A stretch of 64,000 nucleotides of DNA from Nevskia sp035651715. GTDB lineage: Bacteria; Pseudomonadota; Gammaproteobacteria; Nevskiales; Nevskiaceae. How positions within the stretch are numbered: position 1 is the first letter of the stretch; each line of letters starts with the position of its first letter. Position numbers and translations under genes: made by a program. Shown one piece after another: positions 1 through 9,786 of the stretch. Where the stretch lies: assembly GCA_035651715.1 (NCBI GenBank), contig DASRFD010000089.1, forward strand, positions 1 to 64,000, written 5' to 3'. The notes beneath the pieces were generated by a model that did no database searches, had not been told where the DNA came from, and saw only the letters and a list, made by a program, of their open reading frames with translations.

Positions 1-1434
<1,434 letters not shown>

Positions 1435-1445
1435 GCCGTCGCTTC

Positions 1446-1480
1446 AACCAAAAGGCCCCGCAACGCGGGGCCTTTTGGTT
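1446..1480. terminator. Bidirectional intrinsic terminator between rpoD and the oppF-like gene
   Basis: A perfect 16-bp inverted repeat (arms 1446-1461 and 1465-1480) has a 3-base AAC loop. Its GC-rich core is flanked by A-tract and T-tract on either side, so it can stop transcription from both convergent genes, rpoD and the ABC ATPase. Confidence 0.93.
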
Positions 1481-1496
1481 TGCGTCGCGGCAGGTT

Positions 1497-2513
1497 TCAG
1501 TGGGTGCTGTCGGGCGCCGCCACGAAGTGGCAGGCGGCATAGTGCTCGGGGCCGGTGCGGCGCAGGTTCGGCGCCGAGCGCACGCAGGCGGATTCGACCA
1601 GCGGGCAGCGGGTGCTGAAGACGCAGCCCATCGGCGGATGCGCCGGATCCGGCTGGCCGCCGCCCTTCCGGCCCCGGGCTTTCCTGGCCTCCCCGGCGGC
1701 GACCTGGGCGCCCGGCACGGCGGCGAGCAGGGCGCGGGTGTAGGGGTGGCGCGGCAGCGCGAACAGCTCCTCGCTGGCCGCCTGCTCCATCACCTTGCCC
1801 AGGTACATCACCACCACGCGGTCGCAGAGGTAGCGCACGATCGCCAGGTCGTGGGCGATGAAGATCAGGGTCAGGCCGTACTCGCGGCGCAGCTCGGCCA
1901 AAAGATTGACGATCTGCGCCCGCACCGACACGTCCAGCGCCGAGACCGCCTCGTCGCAGATCAGCACCTTGGGCTGCACGATCAGCGCGCGGGCGATGCC
2001 GATGCGCTGCGCCTGGCCGCCGGAGAACTCGTGCGGGTAGCGCTCGGCGGCGTCGGCCGACAGGCCGACGCGCTCGAGCATCCGCGCCACCAGCTGCGGA
2101 TGCTGCGCGGCGGGGATTTCCGGGCACAGCTCGCGCAGCGGCTCGGCCACGATCTGGCCGACCGTCATCTTGGGATTGAGGCTGGCCAGCGGGTCCTGGA
2201 ACACCATCTGGATCTCGCGCCGCAGCGGCCGCCAGTCCTTCTTCGACAGCGCGGTCAGCTCCTGGCCGGCATAGCGGATCGAGCCGGAGTCGGCCTGCTG
2301 CAGCCCCACCAGGGTGCGCGCCAGGGTCGACTTGCCGCAGCCGGATTCGCCGACGATGCCCAGGGTCTCGCCCGGCCGCAGGTCCAGGTGCAGGTCGTCG
2401 ACCGCGTTGATCGGACCGCTGCGCCGCCACGGCAGCAGGCCGCGCTGGCGGAACCGCACGCTGAGATGACGCACCGAGAGGATGGGAGACTGCGGCTGGG
2501 GCAGGGACGACAT
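1497..2513 (-). CDS. Oligopeptide/dipeptide ABC transporter ATP-binding protein (OppF/DppF type)
   Basis: This is a cytoplasmic ATPase subunit of a peptide-type ABC importer, 338 aa. Walker A GESGCGKS is at residues 55-62, the Q-loop FQDPLASLNP near 105, the ABC signature FSGGQ at 163-167, Walker B VLICDE at 183-188 and the H-loop histidine at 221. The C-terminus has the oligopeptide-transporter extension with the cysteine-bearing stretch GCVFSTRCPLVESAC, typical of OppF/DppF. No permease, binding-protein or partner OppD gene is next to it, so it is either an orphan subunit or serves a transporter encoded elsewhere. The exact substrate cannot be told from sequence. Confidence 0.9.
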   Translation of the reverse strand: MSSLPQPQSPILSVRHLSVRFRQRGLLPWRRSGPINAVDDLHLDLRPGETLGIVGESGCGKSTLARTLVGLQQADSGSIRYAGQELTALSKKDWRPLRREIQMVFQDPLASLNPKMTVGQIVAEPLRELCPEIPAAQHPQLVARMLERVGLSADAAERYPHEFSGGQAQRIGIARALIVQPKVLICDEAVSALDVSVRAQIVNLLAELRREYGLTLIFIAHDLAIVRYLCDRVVVMYLGKVMEQAASEELFALPRHPYTRALLAAVPGAQVAAGEARKARGRKGGGQPDPAHPPMGCVFSTRCPLVESACVRSAPNLRRTGPEHYAACHFVAAPDSTH

Positions 2514-2546
2514 GCCGCTATTTTGCCAGAAGGCCCGCGCGGCAAC

Positions 2547-2640
2547 GGCGCAAAGACGGTCTCATCACCACGAGGCGAAGGCGCAAAGACGCGCAGGAAC
2601 CGCCAACTTGCCTTCGAAAAGAAAGTCTTTGCGGCGGTTC
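2547..2640. repeat. Dispersed GCAAAGAC-type intergenic repeat with hairpin
   Basis: The gap between btuF and the oppF-like gene holds two direct copies of GGCGCAAAGAC (2547-2557 and 2580-2590) and an inverted copy GTCTTTGCGGC (2625-2635). An 8-bp inverted repeat GAACCGCC/GGCGGTTC (2597-2604 and 2633-2640) encloses the last part. A related fragment lies at about 31352-31382. It resembles dispersed non-coding repeats of proteobacteria; no coding potential was recognised. Confidence 0.5.
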
Positions 2641-2667
2641 TTCGCGTGGGTTGACGTGCAGCCGCCG

Positions 2668-3510
2668 CTATTCCGCCCGGCGCCGCCGCGCCTGGTCCAG
2701 CGCCGCGCAAACCTGCTCGACGCCGTCGAGCAGGCGCGGCGTGGCGCGCGCCAGCAGGTTGGCGTCGACCGGATACAGGTTGCCGTCGCGCGCGGCCGGC
2801 GCGCCGGCGAGGCGCTTCCAGTAGTCGTGGATGGCCTCGCCGTTTTCCTCGCCGCCGAATAGCACCGCTTCCGGGCGCGCCGCCAGCATCGCCTCGGCGC
2901 TGACCGGCGCCGCCAGGGTCGGCAGGCCGGCGAAGACGTTGATGCCGCCGCACAGCGCGATCGCCTCGCTGATCGGGCTGTCGCGGTTGACGCTGTAGGC
3001 CGGCGCGGTCTCGATCTGGTACACCGCGCGGATCGGCGCGGCGCCGCGCCAGCGCTCGCGCAGTCCTTCCAGCCGGCTGCGGTAACCGCGCGCCGCCGCC
3101 TGCGCCTGCGTGCGCAGGCCGAGCAGCGCGCCGGTGCGCTCCAGCGCCGCGGCCACGTCCTCCAGGCCGCGCACCCGCAGCGGCTCGACGCGCAGGCCCA
3201 GGGCGCGCAGGCGCGCCACCGTCTCCGGCGGCGTGCCGCCGTCCCAGGCCAGCACCAGGTCGGGCTTGAGCCCCAGCACCGCCTCGAGATTGACGGTGGT
3301 GGCGTCGCTGACCTGCGGCAGCCTGCGCACCTGCGGCGGATAGTCGCTGTAGGCGGAGACGCCGACCAGGCGGTCGCAGCCGCCGACGGCGCAGGCCAGC
3401 TCGGTCAGGTGCGGCGCCAGGCTCACCACGCGCTGCGGCGCCGCGTCCCCCGCCGCCGCGCCGCAGAGGAGCGCGCCGCACAGCGCGGCGAGCACGGCGC
3501 GGCGCCTCAT
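2668..3510 (-). CDS. btuF: Cobalamin-binding periplasmic protein BtuF-like
   Basis: A 280-aa periplasmic substrate-binding protein of the helical-backbone metal-receptor family, probably capturing vitamin B12 for an ABC importer. An N-terminal signal peptide (MRRRAVLAALCGALLCGAAAG) is followed by the BtuF-like start RVVSLAPHLTELACAVG and by SAYSDYPPQ and LKPDLVLAWDGG, all of which match the BtuF pattern closely. Its ATG overlaps the ampE stop as ATGA (3507-3510), so it is translationally coupled to ampD-ampE. No btuC or btuD is present in the window. Haemin or siderophore binding is a weaker alternative. Confidence 0.85.
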   Translation of the reverse strand: MRRRAVLAALCGALLCGAAAGDAAPQRVVSLAPHLTELACAVGGCDRLVGVSAYSDYPPQVRRLPQVSDATTVNLEAVLGLKPDLVLAWDGGTPPETVARLRALGLRVEPLRVRGLEDVAAALERTGALLGLRTQAQAAARGYRSRLEGLRERWRGAAPIRAVYQIETAPAYSVNRDSPISEAIALCGGINVFAGLPTLAAPVSAEAMLAARPEAVLFGGEENGEAIHDYWKRLAGAPAARDGNLYPVDANLLARATPRLLDGVEQVCAALDQARRRRAE

Positions 3511-4361
3511 GCGATCCAGACGCCGGCGGTGAGCAGGGCGGTCAGGGCCAGCAAGATCAGCAGCGCGCGCAGCTGCATGCGCAGCACCTCGGCCAGCGCC
3601 GCGTCGAGCGAGGACGCGACCACCGGGCCGCCGCCGTCCTCCCAGTCCAGCGCCGCGCTGGCCACGGTGGCGAGCACCGTCCAGGTCTGGCGCTGCCAGT
3701 CGGCGGCCACGCCCTCGCGCAGGTGGTGCCAGTCGGCGAGGGCGTCGTCCATGCTGCCGGCCAGGGCGTAGAGCAGCGCGGTGAGGCGCGCCGGGATCCA
3801 GGCCAGCGCCGAGTGGATCTGGTTGGCCAGCCGGGCGGCCGGCGTGTCCACTTCCTCCACCAGGTTGGGCAGGCGGCTGGCGAGGCGGTACAGCACGGCG
3901 CCGGCAGGGCCGGCGGCGAGGAACCACCACAGCATGCCGAACAGGCGCTCGTGCGACTGGATGAACAACGCGCCGAGCAGGCTGCGGTGGTCGGCATCGG
4001 GCGCCGGCCCCATCTGCAGGCTGGCGCTGAGCCGCGTCACCGTGGCCGAGTCGCCGGCCGAGCGCGCGCTGCGCAGGCGCTGCACGTCGTCGGCGAGATC
4101 GCGCGGGCCCAGGCACAGGAACAGCACCAGGGCCTGGTAGGGCAGGCGCAGCAGCTCGTCGTGGAGCTGGCGCTGGATCAGATACACCAGCGCCGCCGGC
4201 ACCAGCGCGAACAGCGGCGGCAGCAGCGTCGAGCGCCAGAAGGCGGGCAGCGGCAGCGCCTTCTGCAGCGCCGGCCAGATGCCGCCGCGGGTCGCCGCAT
4301 CGCGGTGCGGCGAGAACAGCCGCTCCGCCACCAGCGCCAGCAGCATCGCCAGCAGCTTCAT
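3507..4361 (-). CDS. ampE: Regulatory signalling modulator protein AmpE
   Basis: An inner-membrane protein of 284 aa, the usual AmpE length, encoded directly after ampD as in enterobacteria and pseudomonads. It starts MKLLAMLLALVAERLF and has hydrophobic segments near residues 35-60, 140-165 and at the C-terminus (ALLILLALTALLTAGVWIA). The start ATG overlaps the ampD stop (ATGA at 4358-4361), and its stop overlaps the btuF start. The family is linked to the AmpD/AmpR beta-lactamase induction pathway, although its biochemical role is poorly defined. Confidence 0.88.
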   Translation of the reverse strand: MKLLAMLLALVAERLFSPHRDAATRGGIWPALQKALPLPAFWRSTLLPPLFALVPAALVYLIQRQLHDELLRLPYQALVLFLCLGPRDLADDVQRLRSARSAGDSATVTRLSASLQMGPAPDADHRSLLGALFIQSHERLFGMLWWFLAAGPAGAVLYRLASRLPNLVEEVDTPAARLANQIHSALAWIPARLTALLYALAGSMDDALADWHHLREGVAADWQRQTWTVLATVASAALDWEDGGGPVVASSLDAALAEVLRMQLRALLILLALTALLTAGVWIA

Positions 4362-4966
4362 GCCGCCAGCCCGGCGCGGTAGCGCGCCCAGTCGAAGCAC
4401 GGGCCCGGATCGGTCTTGCGCGCCGGCGCGATGTCGCTGTGGCCGGTGATGCGCGCCGGGCCGATGCGCGCGTAGCGCGCCAGGATCGCGCGCGTCGCCG
4501 CGGTCAGCGCCGCGTACTGCGCGTCGGTGAAAGCCTGCGTGTCGCAGCCTTCCAGCTCGATGCCGATGGAGAAGTCGTTGCAGCGCGTGCGGCCCTCGTA
4601 GAACGACTCGCCGGCGTGCCAGGCGCGGCGGTCGAACGGCACGTACTGGGTGATGGCGCCGTCGCGGAAGATGCACAGGTGGGCCGAGACCCGGCGCGTG
4701 TGGATGGTGGCGAAATAGGGGTGGGCGTCCGGGTCGAGCCGGTTGAGGAACAGGTCGCTGATCCAGGGGCCGCCGAACTGGTCCGGCGGCAGCGAGATGG
4801 CGTGGATCACCAGCAGCGAGATGTCGGCCGGGTCGGGGCGCTCGTCGTGATTGGGCGAGGGCAGCTGGCGGGCGGCGGCGAGCCGGTGGCCGGCATCCAC
4901 CGACAGTTGCGGAACGCCGGCGGGGGCCGTGCGGTCAGATGGCAGCCCTTTCACGGCGCCAGGCAT
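4358..4966 (-). CDS. ampD: 1,6-anhydro-N-acetylmuramyl-L-alanine amidase AmpD
   Basis: A cytosolic zinc amidase that removes the peptide from anhydromuropeptides during cell-wall recycling, thereby keeping AmpR-type inducers low. The 202-aa protein carries the Amidase_2 fold with probable zinc ligands H55 (LLVIHAIS), H175 and D186 (ITGHSDIAPARKTDPGPC); E137 lies in GIELEG. It is slightly longer than common AmpD proteins (about 180-190 aa), so the first 10-20 residues may be over-called. First gene of ampD-ampE-btuF. Confidence 0.92.
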   Translation of the reverse strand: MPGAVKGLPSDRTAPAGVPQLSVDAGHRLAAARQLPSPNHDERPDPADISLLVIHAISLPPDQFGGPWISDLFLNRLDPDAHPYFATIHTRRVSAHLCIFRDGAITQYVPFDRRAWHAGESFYEGRTRCNDFSIGIELEGCDTQAFTDAQYAALTAATRAILARYARIGPARITGHSDIAPARKTDPGPCFDWARYRAGLAA

Positions 4967-5163
4967 CTAAACTCGGGACTTGTGATTGATCATTCTGACA
5001 CCGCGTTGCGTCCGGGACGGCGCTGTTTTGGCGTATTGCAGCGTCCCTCGCTCCTGATGCGCTTAGAGTACACGGCGTCGCTCGTTCCTTGCACTACGCG
5101 AAAACAGGCGCCATCGCGGCGTCCCATGATCAATAACAAGCCCTGAACAAGAACGGAGTATCC

Positions 5164-7953
5164 ATGCGCTTCATTGTCCCATTCGCCGCGGCTTTTTGCC
5201 TGGCGGCCTGCGCCACCCAGTCCTCCGCCACCGGCGGCACGGCTTCCGCGGCCGCCCCGGCCCCTGCCTCCGGCGCGGCGGACCTGCCGGACATCGATAT
5301 TCCCTACAGCCGCTTCACCCTGGCCAACGGCCTGACCGTGATCGTGCACGAGGACCACAAGACCCCGGTGGTGGCGCTCAACGTCTGGTATCACGTCGGT
5401 TCCAAGAACGAGCCGGCCGGGCGTCACGGCTTCGCCCACCTGTTCGAGCACCTGATGTTCGAGGGCTCGCTGCATTTCGACAAGGACTATTTCCAGGCGC
5501 TGGAGCCGGCCGGCGCCACCGACATGAACGGCACCACCAACGTCGACCGCACCAACTACTTCGAGACGGTGCCGACCTCGGCGCTGGACCGCGCGCTGTG
5601 GCTGGAGTCCGACCGCATGGGCTACATGGCCCAGTCCATCACCCAGGCCAAGCTCGACCAGCAGCGTGGCGTGGTCGAGAACGAGAAGCGGCAGGACGAG
5701 AACAAGCCCTACGGCAAGGTCGAGGACATCATCGCCGCGCAGAGCTATCCGCCGGGTCACCCCTATTCCTGGACCACCATCGGCAGCGAGGAGGACCTCG
5801 ACGCCGCCACCCTGGCCGACGTGAAGAAGTGGTTCGCCACCTACTACGGCCCCAACAACGCCGTGCTGGCGATCGCCGGCGACGTCGACACCGCCGCGGT
5901 GAAGCAGAAGGTCGAGCACTACTTCGGCGGCCTGCCGCCGGGGCCGCCGGTGCAGCACCTGCGCAACTGGCCGGCGCCGCTGCAGGGCGACAAGCGCCTG
6001 AGCATCGTCGACCAGGTGCCGCTGCCGCGCCTGTACCTGGTGTGGAACGTGCCCGGCGACGGCGAGCGCGACAACGTGCTGCTCTCGGCCCTGGCCCAGG
6101 TGCTCGGCGGCGGCAAGGACAGCCGCCTGTTCCAGCGCCTGGTCTACCGCGACCAGAGCGCCACCTCGATCGAGGCCGGCGTCGACAGCAACGAGGTCGG
6201 CAGCCAGTTCCAGATCGTGGCGACGCTCAAGGCCGATACCGATCCGGCCGCCGCCGAGCGGGCGATCCGCGAGGAGCTGCAGCGCCTGGACGGCGAGGGG
6301 CCGACCGCGGCCGAACTGGAGCGGGTGCGCAGCACCACGTACGCCGGCATGGTGCAGGGCCTCGACAAGGTCGGCGGCTTCGGCGGCAAGGCCGGGCTGC
6401 TCGCCGCCAACCAGACCTTCCACGACGATCCGGCGCATTACCGCATCGAGATCGGCTACGAGCGCGAGGCCACCCCGGCCGACGTCGCCGCCGCCGGCCG
6501 GCGCTGGCTCGGCCAGGGCAGCTTCACCCTCGAGGTCGAGCCGCAGCAGGACCTGCGCGCCGCCGCCGGCAACGGCGCCGACCGCAGCCACCTGCCGGCG
6601 CTGGCGCAGACGCCGCCGCTGAAGCTGCCGCCGTTCCAGCACGATGCGCTGTCCAACGGCCTCAAGCTGCTGCTGGTGGAGCGCCACGGCGTGCCGGCGG
6701 TGAGCATGAACCTGATCTTCAACGCCGGCCGCGCCGCCGACGCCGGCGGCCGCTCCGGCACCGCCGCGCTGGCCCTGGACATGCTCGACGAGGGCGCCGG
6801 CAAGCGCAGCTCGCTGGAGATCGCGCAGCGCCAGGCCGAGCTCGGCGCCAGCATCGCCAGCGCCAACTTCCGCGACGTCTCGATGGTCGGCCTGACCGCG
6901 ATCACGCCCAAGCTGTCCGACTCGCTGGAGTTGTACGCCAGCCTGGTCAGCGAGCCGACCTTCCCCGAAGCCGAGCTGGCGCGGGTCAAGCAGCGCCTGC
7001 TGGCAGCGATCACGCAGGAGAAGTCCGAGCCGTTCGGCATGGCGCGGCGCGTGCTGTCGCGGCTGCTGTTCGGCGAAGGGCATCCGTACGCCTACGCCGG
7101 CCTGGGGCTGGAGAGCGACGTCAAGGCGATCAGCCGCGACGACCTGGAGAGCTTCCGGCGCCGCTGGCTGCGGCCGGACAACGCCACCCTGGTGGTGGTG
7201 GGCGACACCACCATGGCGCAGATCAAGCCGCTGCTGGAGCAGCGCCTGGGGGGCTGGCATGCGCCGGCCGCGCCGCTGCCGGTGAAGGACATCGCGCCGC
7301 CGCCGCCGCAGGCGGCGCCGCGCGTGTTCCTCATCGACAAGCCCGGCGCGGCGCAGTCGCTGGTGCTGGCCGCCAACCTGGCGCCGCCGGCGGCCGACCC
7401 GGACCAGGAGGCGATGCACACGGTCAACACCGCGCTCGGCGGCATGTTCGGTTCGCGCCTCAACCGCAACCTGCGCGAGGACAAGCACTGGAGCTACGGC
7501 GCCAGCTCGAACCTGCTCGAGGCGCGCGACCCGCAGGTGTACCTGGCCCACGCCAACGTCGAGGAAGCCCGCACCGCCGACTCGATGCGCGAAATGCGCA
7601 AGGAGCTGACCGGGATCCTGGGACCGCGGCCGCTCAGCGCGGCCGAGATCGACGCCGCCAAGCAGGCCCAGGTGCGTGCCCTGCCGGGCAACTTCGAAAG
7701 CGTCGGCGAGGTGGCGGGCGCGGTGGGCCACCTGATCGAGTTCGGCCTGCCGGACGACTACTGGAACACCTATGTGCCGAAGGTCGAGGCGCTGGACGCG
7801 GCGCAGCTGAAGACGGCGGCGGCCAAGCTGATCAAGCCGGAGCAGCTGACCTGGATCGTGGTCGGCGACCTGGCCAAGGTCGAAGCGCCGGTGCGCGCCC
7901 TGAACTTCGGCGAAGTGCACGTGCTCGACACGGACGGCAAGCTGATCCGCTGA
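5164..7953 (+). CDS. M16 family zinc metallopeptidase, lipoprotein, two M16 units
   Basis: A 929-aa processing-peptidase-like (pitrilysin clan) protein. The N-terminus is a lipoprotein signal with lipobox LAAC (acylated Cys16) followed by a Ser/Ala/Pro-rich linker, so it should be anchored in the envelope facing the periplasm. The first M16 unit has the inverted zinc motif HLFEH (H92, E95, H96) and the third ligand region VVENE (E172). A second, catalytically silent M16 unit begins near residue 480 (FQHDALSNGLKLLLVERHG). GGAG lies a few bases before the ATG. It is divergent from ampD and ends at a strong terminator. The substrate is unknown. Confidence 0.93.
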   Translation: MRFIVPFAAAFCLAACATQSSATGGTASAAAPAPASGAADLPDIDIPYSRFTLANGLTVIVHEDHKTPVVALNVWYHVGSKNEPAGRHGFAHLFEHLMFEGSLHFDKDYFQALEPAGATDMNGTTNVDRTNYFETVPTSALDRALWLESDRMGYMAQSITQAKLDQQRGVVENEKRQDENKPYGKVEDIIAAQSYPPGHPYSWTTIGSEEDLDAATLADVKKWFATYYGPNNAVLAIAGDVDTAAVKQKVEHYFGGLPPGPPVQHLRNWPAPLQGDKRLSIVDQVPLPRLYLVWNVPGDGERDNVLLSALAQVLGGGKDSRLFQRLVYRDQSATSIEAGVDSNEVGSQFQIVATLKADTDPAAAERAIREELQRLDGEGPTAAELERVRSTTYAGMVQGLDKVGGFGGKAGLLAANQTFHDDPAHYRIEIGYEREATPADVAAAGRRWLGQGSFTLEVEPQQDLRAAAGNGADRSHLPALAQTPPLKLPPFQHDALSNGLKLLLVERHGVPAVSMNLIFNAGRAADAGGRSGTAALALDMLDEGAGKRSSLEIAQRQAELGASIASANFRDVSMVGLTAITPKLSDSLELYASLVSEPTFPEAELARVKQRLLAAITQEKSEPFGMARRVLSRLLFGEGHPYAYAGLGLESDVKAISRDDLESFRRRWLRPDNATLVVVGDTTMAQIKPLLEQRLGGWHAPAAPLPVKDIAPPPPQAAPRVFLIDKPGAAQSLVLAANLAPPAADPDQEAMHTVNTALGGMFGSRLNRNLREDKHWSYGASSNLLEARDPQVYLAHANVEEARTADSMREMRKELTGILGPRPLSAAEIDAAKQAQVRALPGNFESVGEVAGAVGHLIEFGLPDDYWNTYVPKVEALDAAQLKTAAAKLIKPEQLTWIVVGDLAKVEAPVRALNFGEVHVLDTDGKLIR

Positions 7954-7963
7954 GGGCCCACGC

Positions 7964-7993
7964 AAAAGCGCCCGGCATGGCCGGGCGCTTTTT
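7964..7993 (+). terminator. Intrinsic terminator after the M16 peptidase gene
   Basis: A 13-bp inverted repeat (7964-7976 and 7980-7992) has an ATG loop, a GC-rich core and a run of five T. The A-tract on the left arm would also let it act for the convergent gene ending at 8045. Confidence 0.92.
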
Positions 7994-8044
7994 CATCCGT
8001 GGTTCAGCGGCTGCGGCCGCTGCGGGCCGCCCGGGCTACCCGGT

Positions 8045-8371
8045 TTACTCGTTGCGGCCGCCGGTCTCGCCCAGCGGGCGGCTGAAGGTGAACTGGGCCG
8101 GCTCCACCACCAGGCGCTTGGCCGGGCCGGAAACGTCGCCGGAAATCGCCTCGAACGGCAGGCCGACGATGAACACCGCCGTGCCCAGCAGGGTGCCGGC
8201 GAAGCTCAGCGGCCGCAGCAGCAGGATGTCCGCGGCGATGGCGCCGGAGGACGGGGTGTTGTCGTTCTCGCTGCTGAAGCTGGCGTCGTTGCTCCCGGCA
8301 GCGCCGGCGGCGGTCGACAGCAGCAGCAGGGTGGCGGCGGCGAGGCTCAAAGCCGAGGCTTTCTTGGACAT
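8045..8371 (-). CDS. Small secreted or membrane hypothetical protein
   Basis: A 108-aa protein of unknown function. A clear signal peptide (MSKKASALSLAAATLLLLSTAAGA) is followed by a Ser/Asn/Asp-rich linker and a hydrophobic segment (SFAGTLLGTAVFIVGLPFEAI, about residues 55-76), ending in a polar tail. The layout suggests an exported protein with one membrane-associated helix. Similar short exported proteins occur in Pseudomonas and Xanthomonas relatives, but I cannot assign a named family. It stands alone, divergent from trmL. Confidence 0.7.
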   Translation of the reverse strand: MSKKASALSLAAATLLLLSTAAGAAGSNDASFSSENDNTPSSGAIAADILLLRPLSFAGTLLGTAVFIVGLPFEAISGDVSGPAKRLVVEPAQFTFSRPLGETGGRNE

Positions 8372-8454
8372 GGCGGCGCGGACCTTCAGTTTTCCCCAGA
8401 ATGCCGAGCCTAGGCGCGGGGTATAGTCCTGTCAACTTCCGCATCACTTGAGAC

Positions 8455-8925
8455 ATGTTCGGTATCGTCCTGTACCAGCCGGAAATTCCCCCCAATACCG
8501 GCAACATCATCCGGCTCTGCGCCAATACCGGGGCGCGCCTGCACCTGGTGCGGCCGCTGGGGTTCTCGCTGGATGACGCCCAGCTGCGCCGCGCCGGCCT
8601 GGATTACCACGAATACGCCGAACTGCGCGTCTACGACAGCCTCGAGCAGATCCGCGCCGAGCGGCCGCAGGCGCGCTGGCTGGCGCTGAGCACCCGCGGC
8701 CGGGTCCGCTACGACGCCGTGCGCTACAGCGCGGACGACCTGCTGCTGTTCGGGCCGGAGACACGCGGCCTGCCGGACGCGGTGCTGGAGGCGCTGCCGG
8801 AGCAGCAGCGGCTATACCTGCCGCAGCAGTCGGGCGTGCGCAGCCTCAATCTTTCCAACGCGGTGGCGGTGACCGCCTACGAGGCCTGGCGGCAGCTCGG
8901 TTTTGCCGGCAGCGCATCGCGGTAG
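8455..8925 (+). CDS. trmL: tRNA (cytidine/uridine-34-2'-O)-methyltransferase TrmL
   Basis: A SPOUT-class methyltransferase that 2'-O-methylates the wobble base of the two tRNA-Leu isoacceptors using S-adenosylmethionine. The 156-aa protein shows the family start MFGIVLYQPEIPPNTGNIIRLCANT, the knot motifs LLFGPETRGLP and the C-terminal SLNLSNAVAVTAYEAWRQ, and its length matches the family. It is convergent with the gpsA block, where trmL is also found in enterobacteria. Confidence 0.95.
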   Translation: MFGIVLYQPEIPPNTGNIIRLCANTGARLHLVRPLGFSLDDAQLRRAGLDYHEYAELRVYDSLEQIRAERPQARWLALSTRGRVRYDAVRYSADDLLLFGPETRGLPDAVLEALPEQQRLYLPQQSGVRSLNLSNAVAVTAYEAWRQLGFAGSASR

Positions 8926-8962
8926 GCCCTTCCGGCCGGCGCCTTGGCGCCCTCGAAGTTCC

Positions 8963-9775
8963 CTAGGAGTGGGCGCCCGGCGGAAGCGCCGTCGCCCGCC
9001 AGGCCTGCGCGAAGCTGCGGGCCCGCCGCAGTTCGCCGAACATCGCCGCCCATTCGTGGAAGGCGATGCGGAACGGGTTGTAGGTGTGGATGTTCCTGGT
9101 CAGGCCGTAGACCACCGGCTCGCGTTCCGGCTCGAAGCTGCCGAACAGCCGGTCCCAGATGATCAGGATGCCGCCATAGTTGCGATCGAGGTAGCGCGGG
9201 TTGGAGCCGTGGTGCACGCGGTGGTGCGAGGGCGTGTTCAGCACCCACTCCAGCGGGCCCAGGCTGCGCACCGCCTCGGTGTGGATGAAGAACTGGTAGA
9301 TCAGGCTGATCGACATCTGCAGCACCACCGCGGCCGGATGGAAGCCGAGCAGGGGCAGCGGCAGCCAGAACCAGTAGCCGGTGACCGCCTCGGTCCAGGG
9401 CTGGCGCAGCGCCACGGCGAGGTTGAAGCGCTGGCTGGAGTGATGGTTGACGTGGGTGCACCAGAGCAGGCGCACGCGGTGGTGGCAGCGGTGGAACCAG
9501 TAGTAGCAGAAGTCGTCGCCGAGCAGCAGCAGCGCCCAGCTCCACCAGGCGTCCATCGGGATGGTGAAGACGCGGTAGCGGTAGACCAGGGCGAACAGCC
9601 ACAGCCAGAACAGCTTCAGCGGCGCCGCGACGATGACGTTGCCCAGCCCCATCGCCAGGCAGGCCAGGGTGTCCTTCTGCTCGTAGATTTCCCGCTGGCG
9701 GTGCCAGGCCCACAGCATTTCCGCGAGCAGCGAGACCACGAACACCGGGATGAAGTAAAGGATGATGTCGTCCAC
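8963..9775 (-). CDS. Sterol desaturase / fatty acid hydroxylase family membrane protein
   Basis: An integral membrane di-iron oxygenase of 270 aa. Histidine clusters expected to bind two irons are visible: WFHRCHHR near 93-100, HVNHHSS near 108-114 and HRVHHGSN near 186-193. Several hydrophobic segments surround them (residues 4-22, 43-70 and 128-160). The start lies 11 bp after the gpsA stop, so it is probably co-transcribed with gpsA. The hydroxylated lipid or sterol is unknown. Confidence 0.88.
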   Translation of the reverse strand: MDDIILYFIPVFVVSLLAEMLWAWHRQREIYEQKDTLACLAMGLGNVIVAAPLKLFWLWLFALVYRYRVFTIPMDAWWSWALLLLGDDFCYYWFHRCHHRVRLLWCTHVNHHSSQRFNLAVALRQPWTEAVTGYWFWLPLPLLGFHPAAVVLQMSISLIYQFFIHTEAVRSLGPLEWVLNTPSHHRVHHGSNPRYLDRNYGGILIIWDRLFGSFEPEREPVVYGLTRNIHTYNPFRIAFHEWAAMFGELRRARSFAQAWRATALPPGAHS

Positions 9776-9786
9776 GCGACGACCGC

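Noticed and set aside
4990..7965. 991-codon open frame on the minus strand opposite the M16 peptidase
   Set aside because: It is a mirror of the real gene in GC-rich DNA, with Arg/Gly/Val/Leu-rich low-complexity translation and no recognisable domain.
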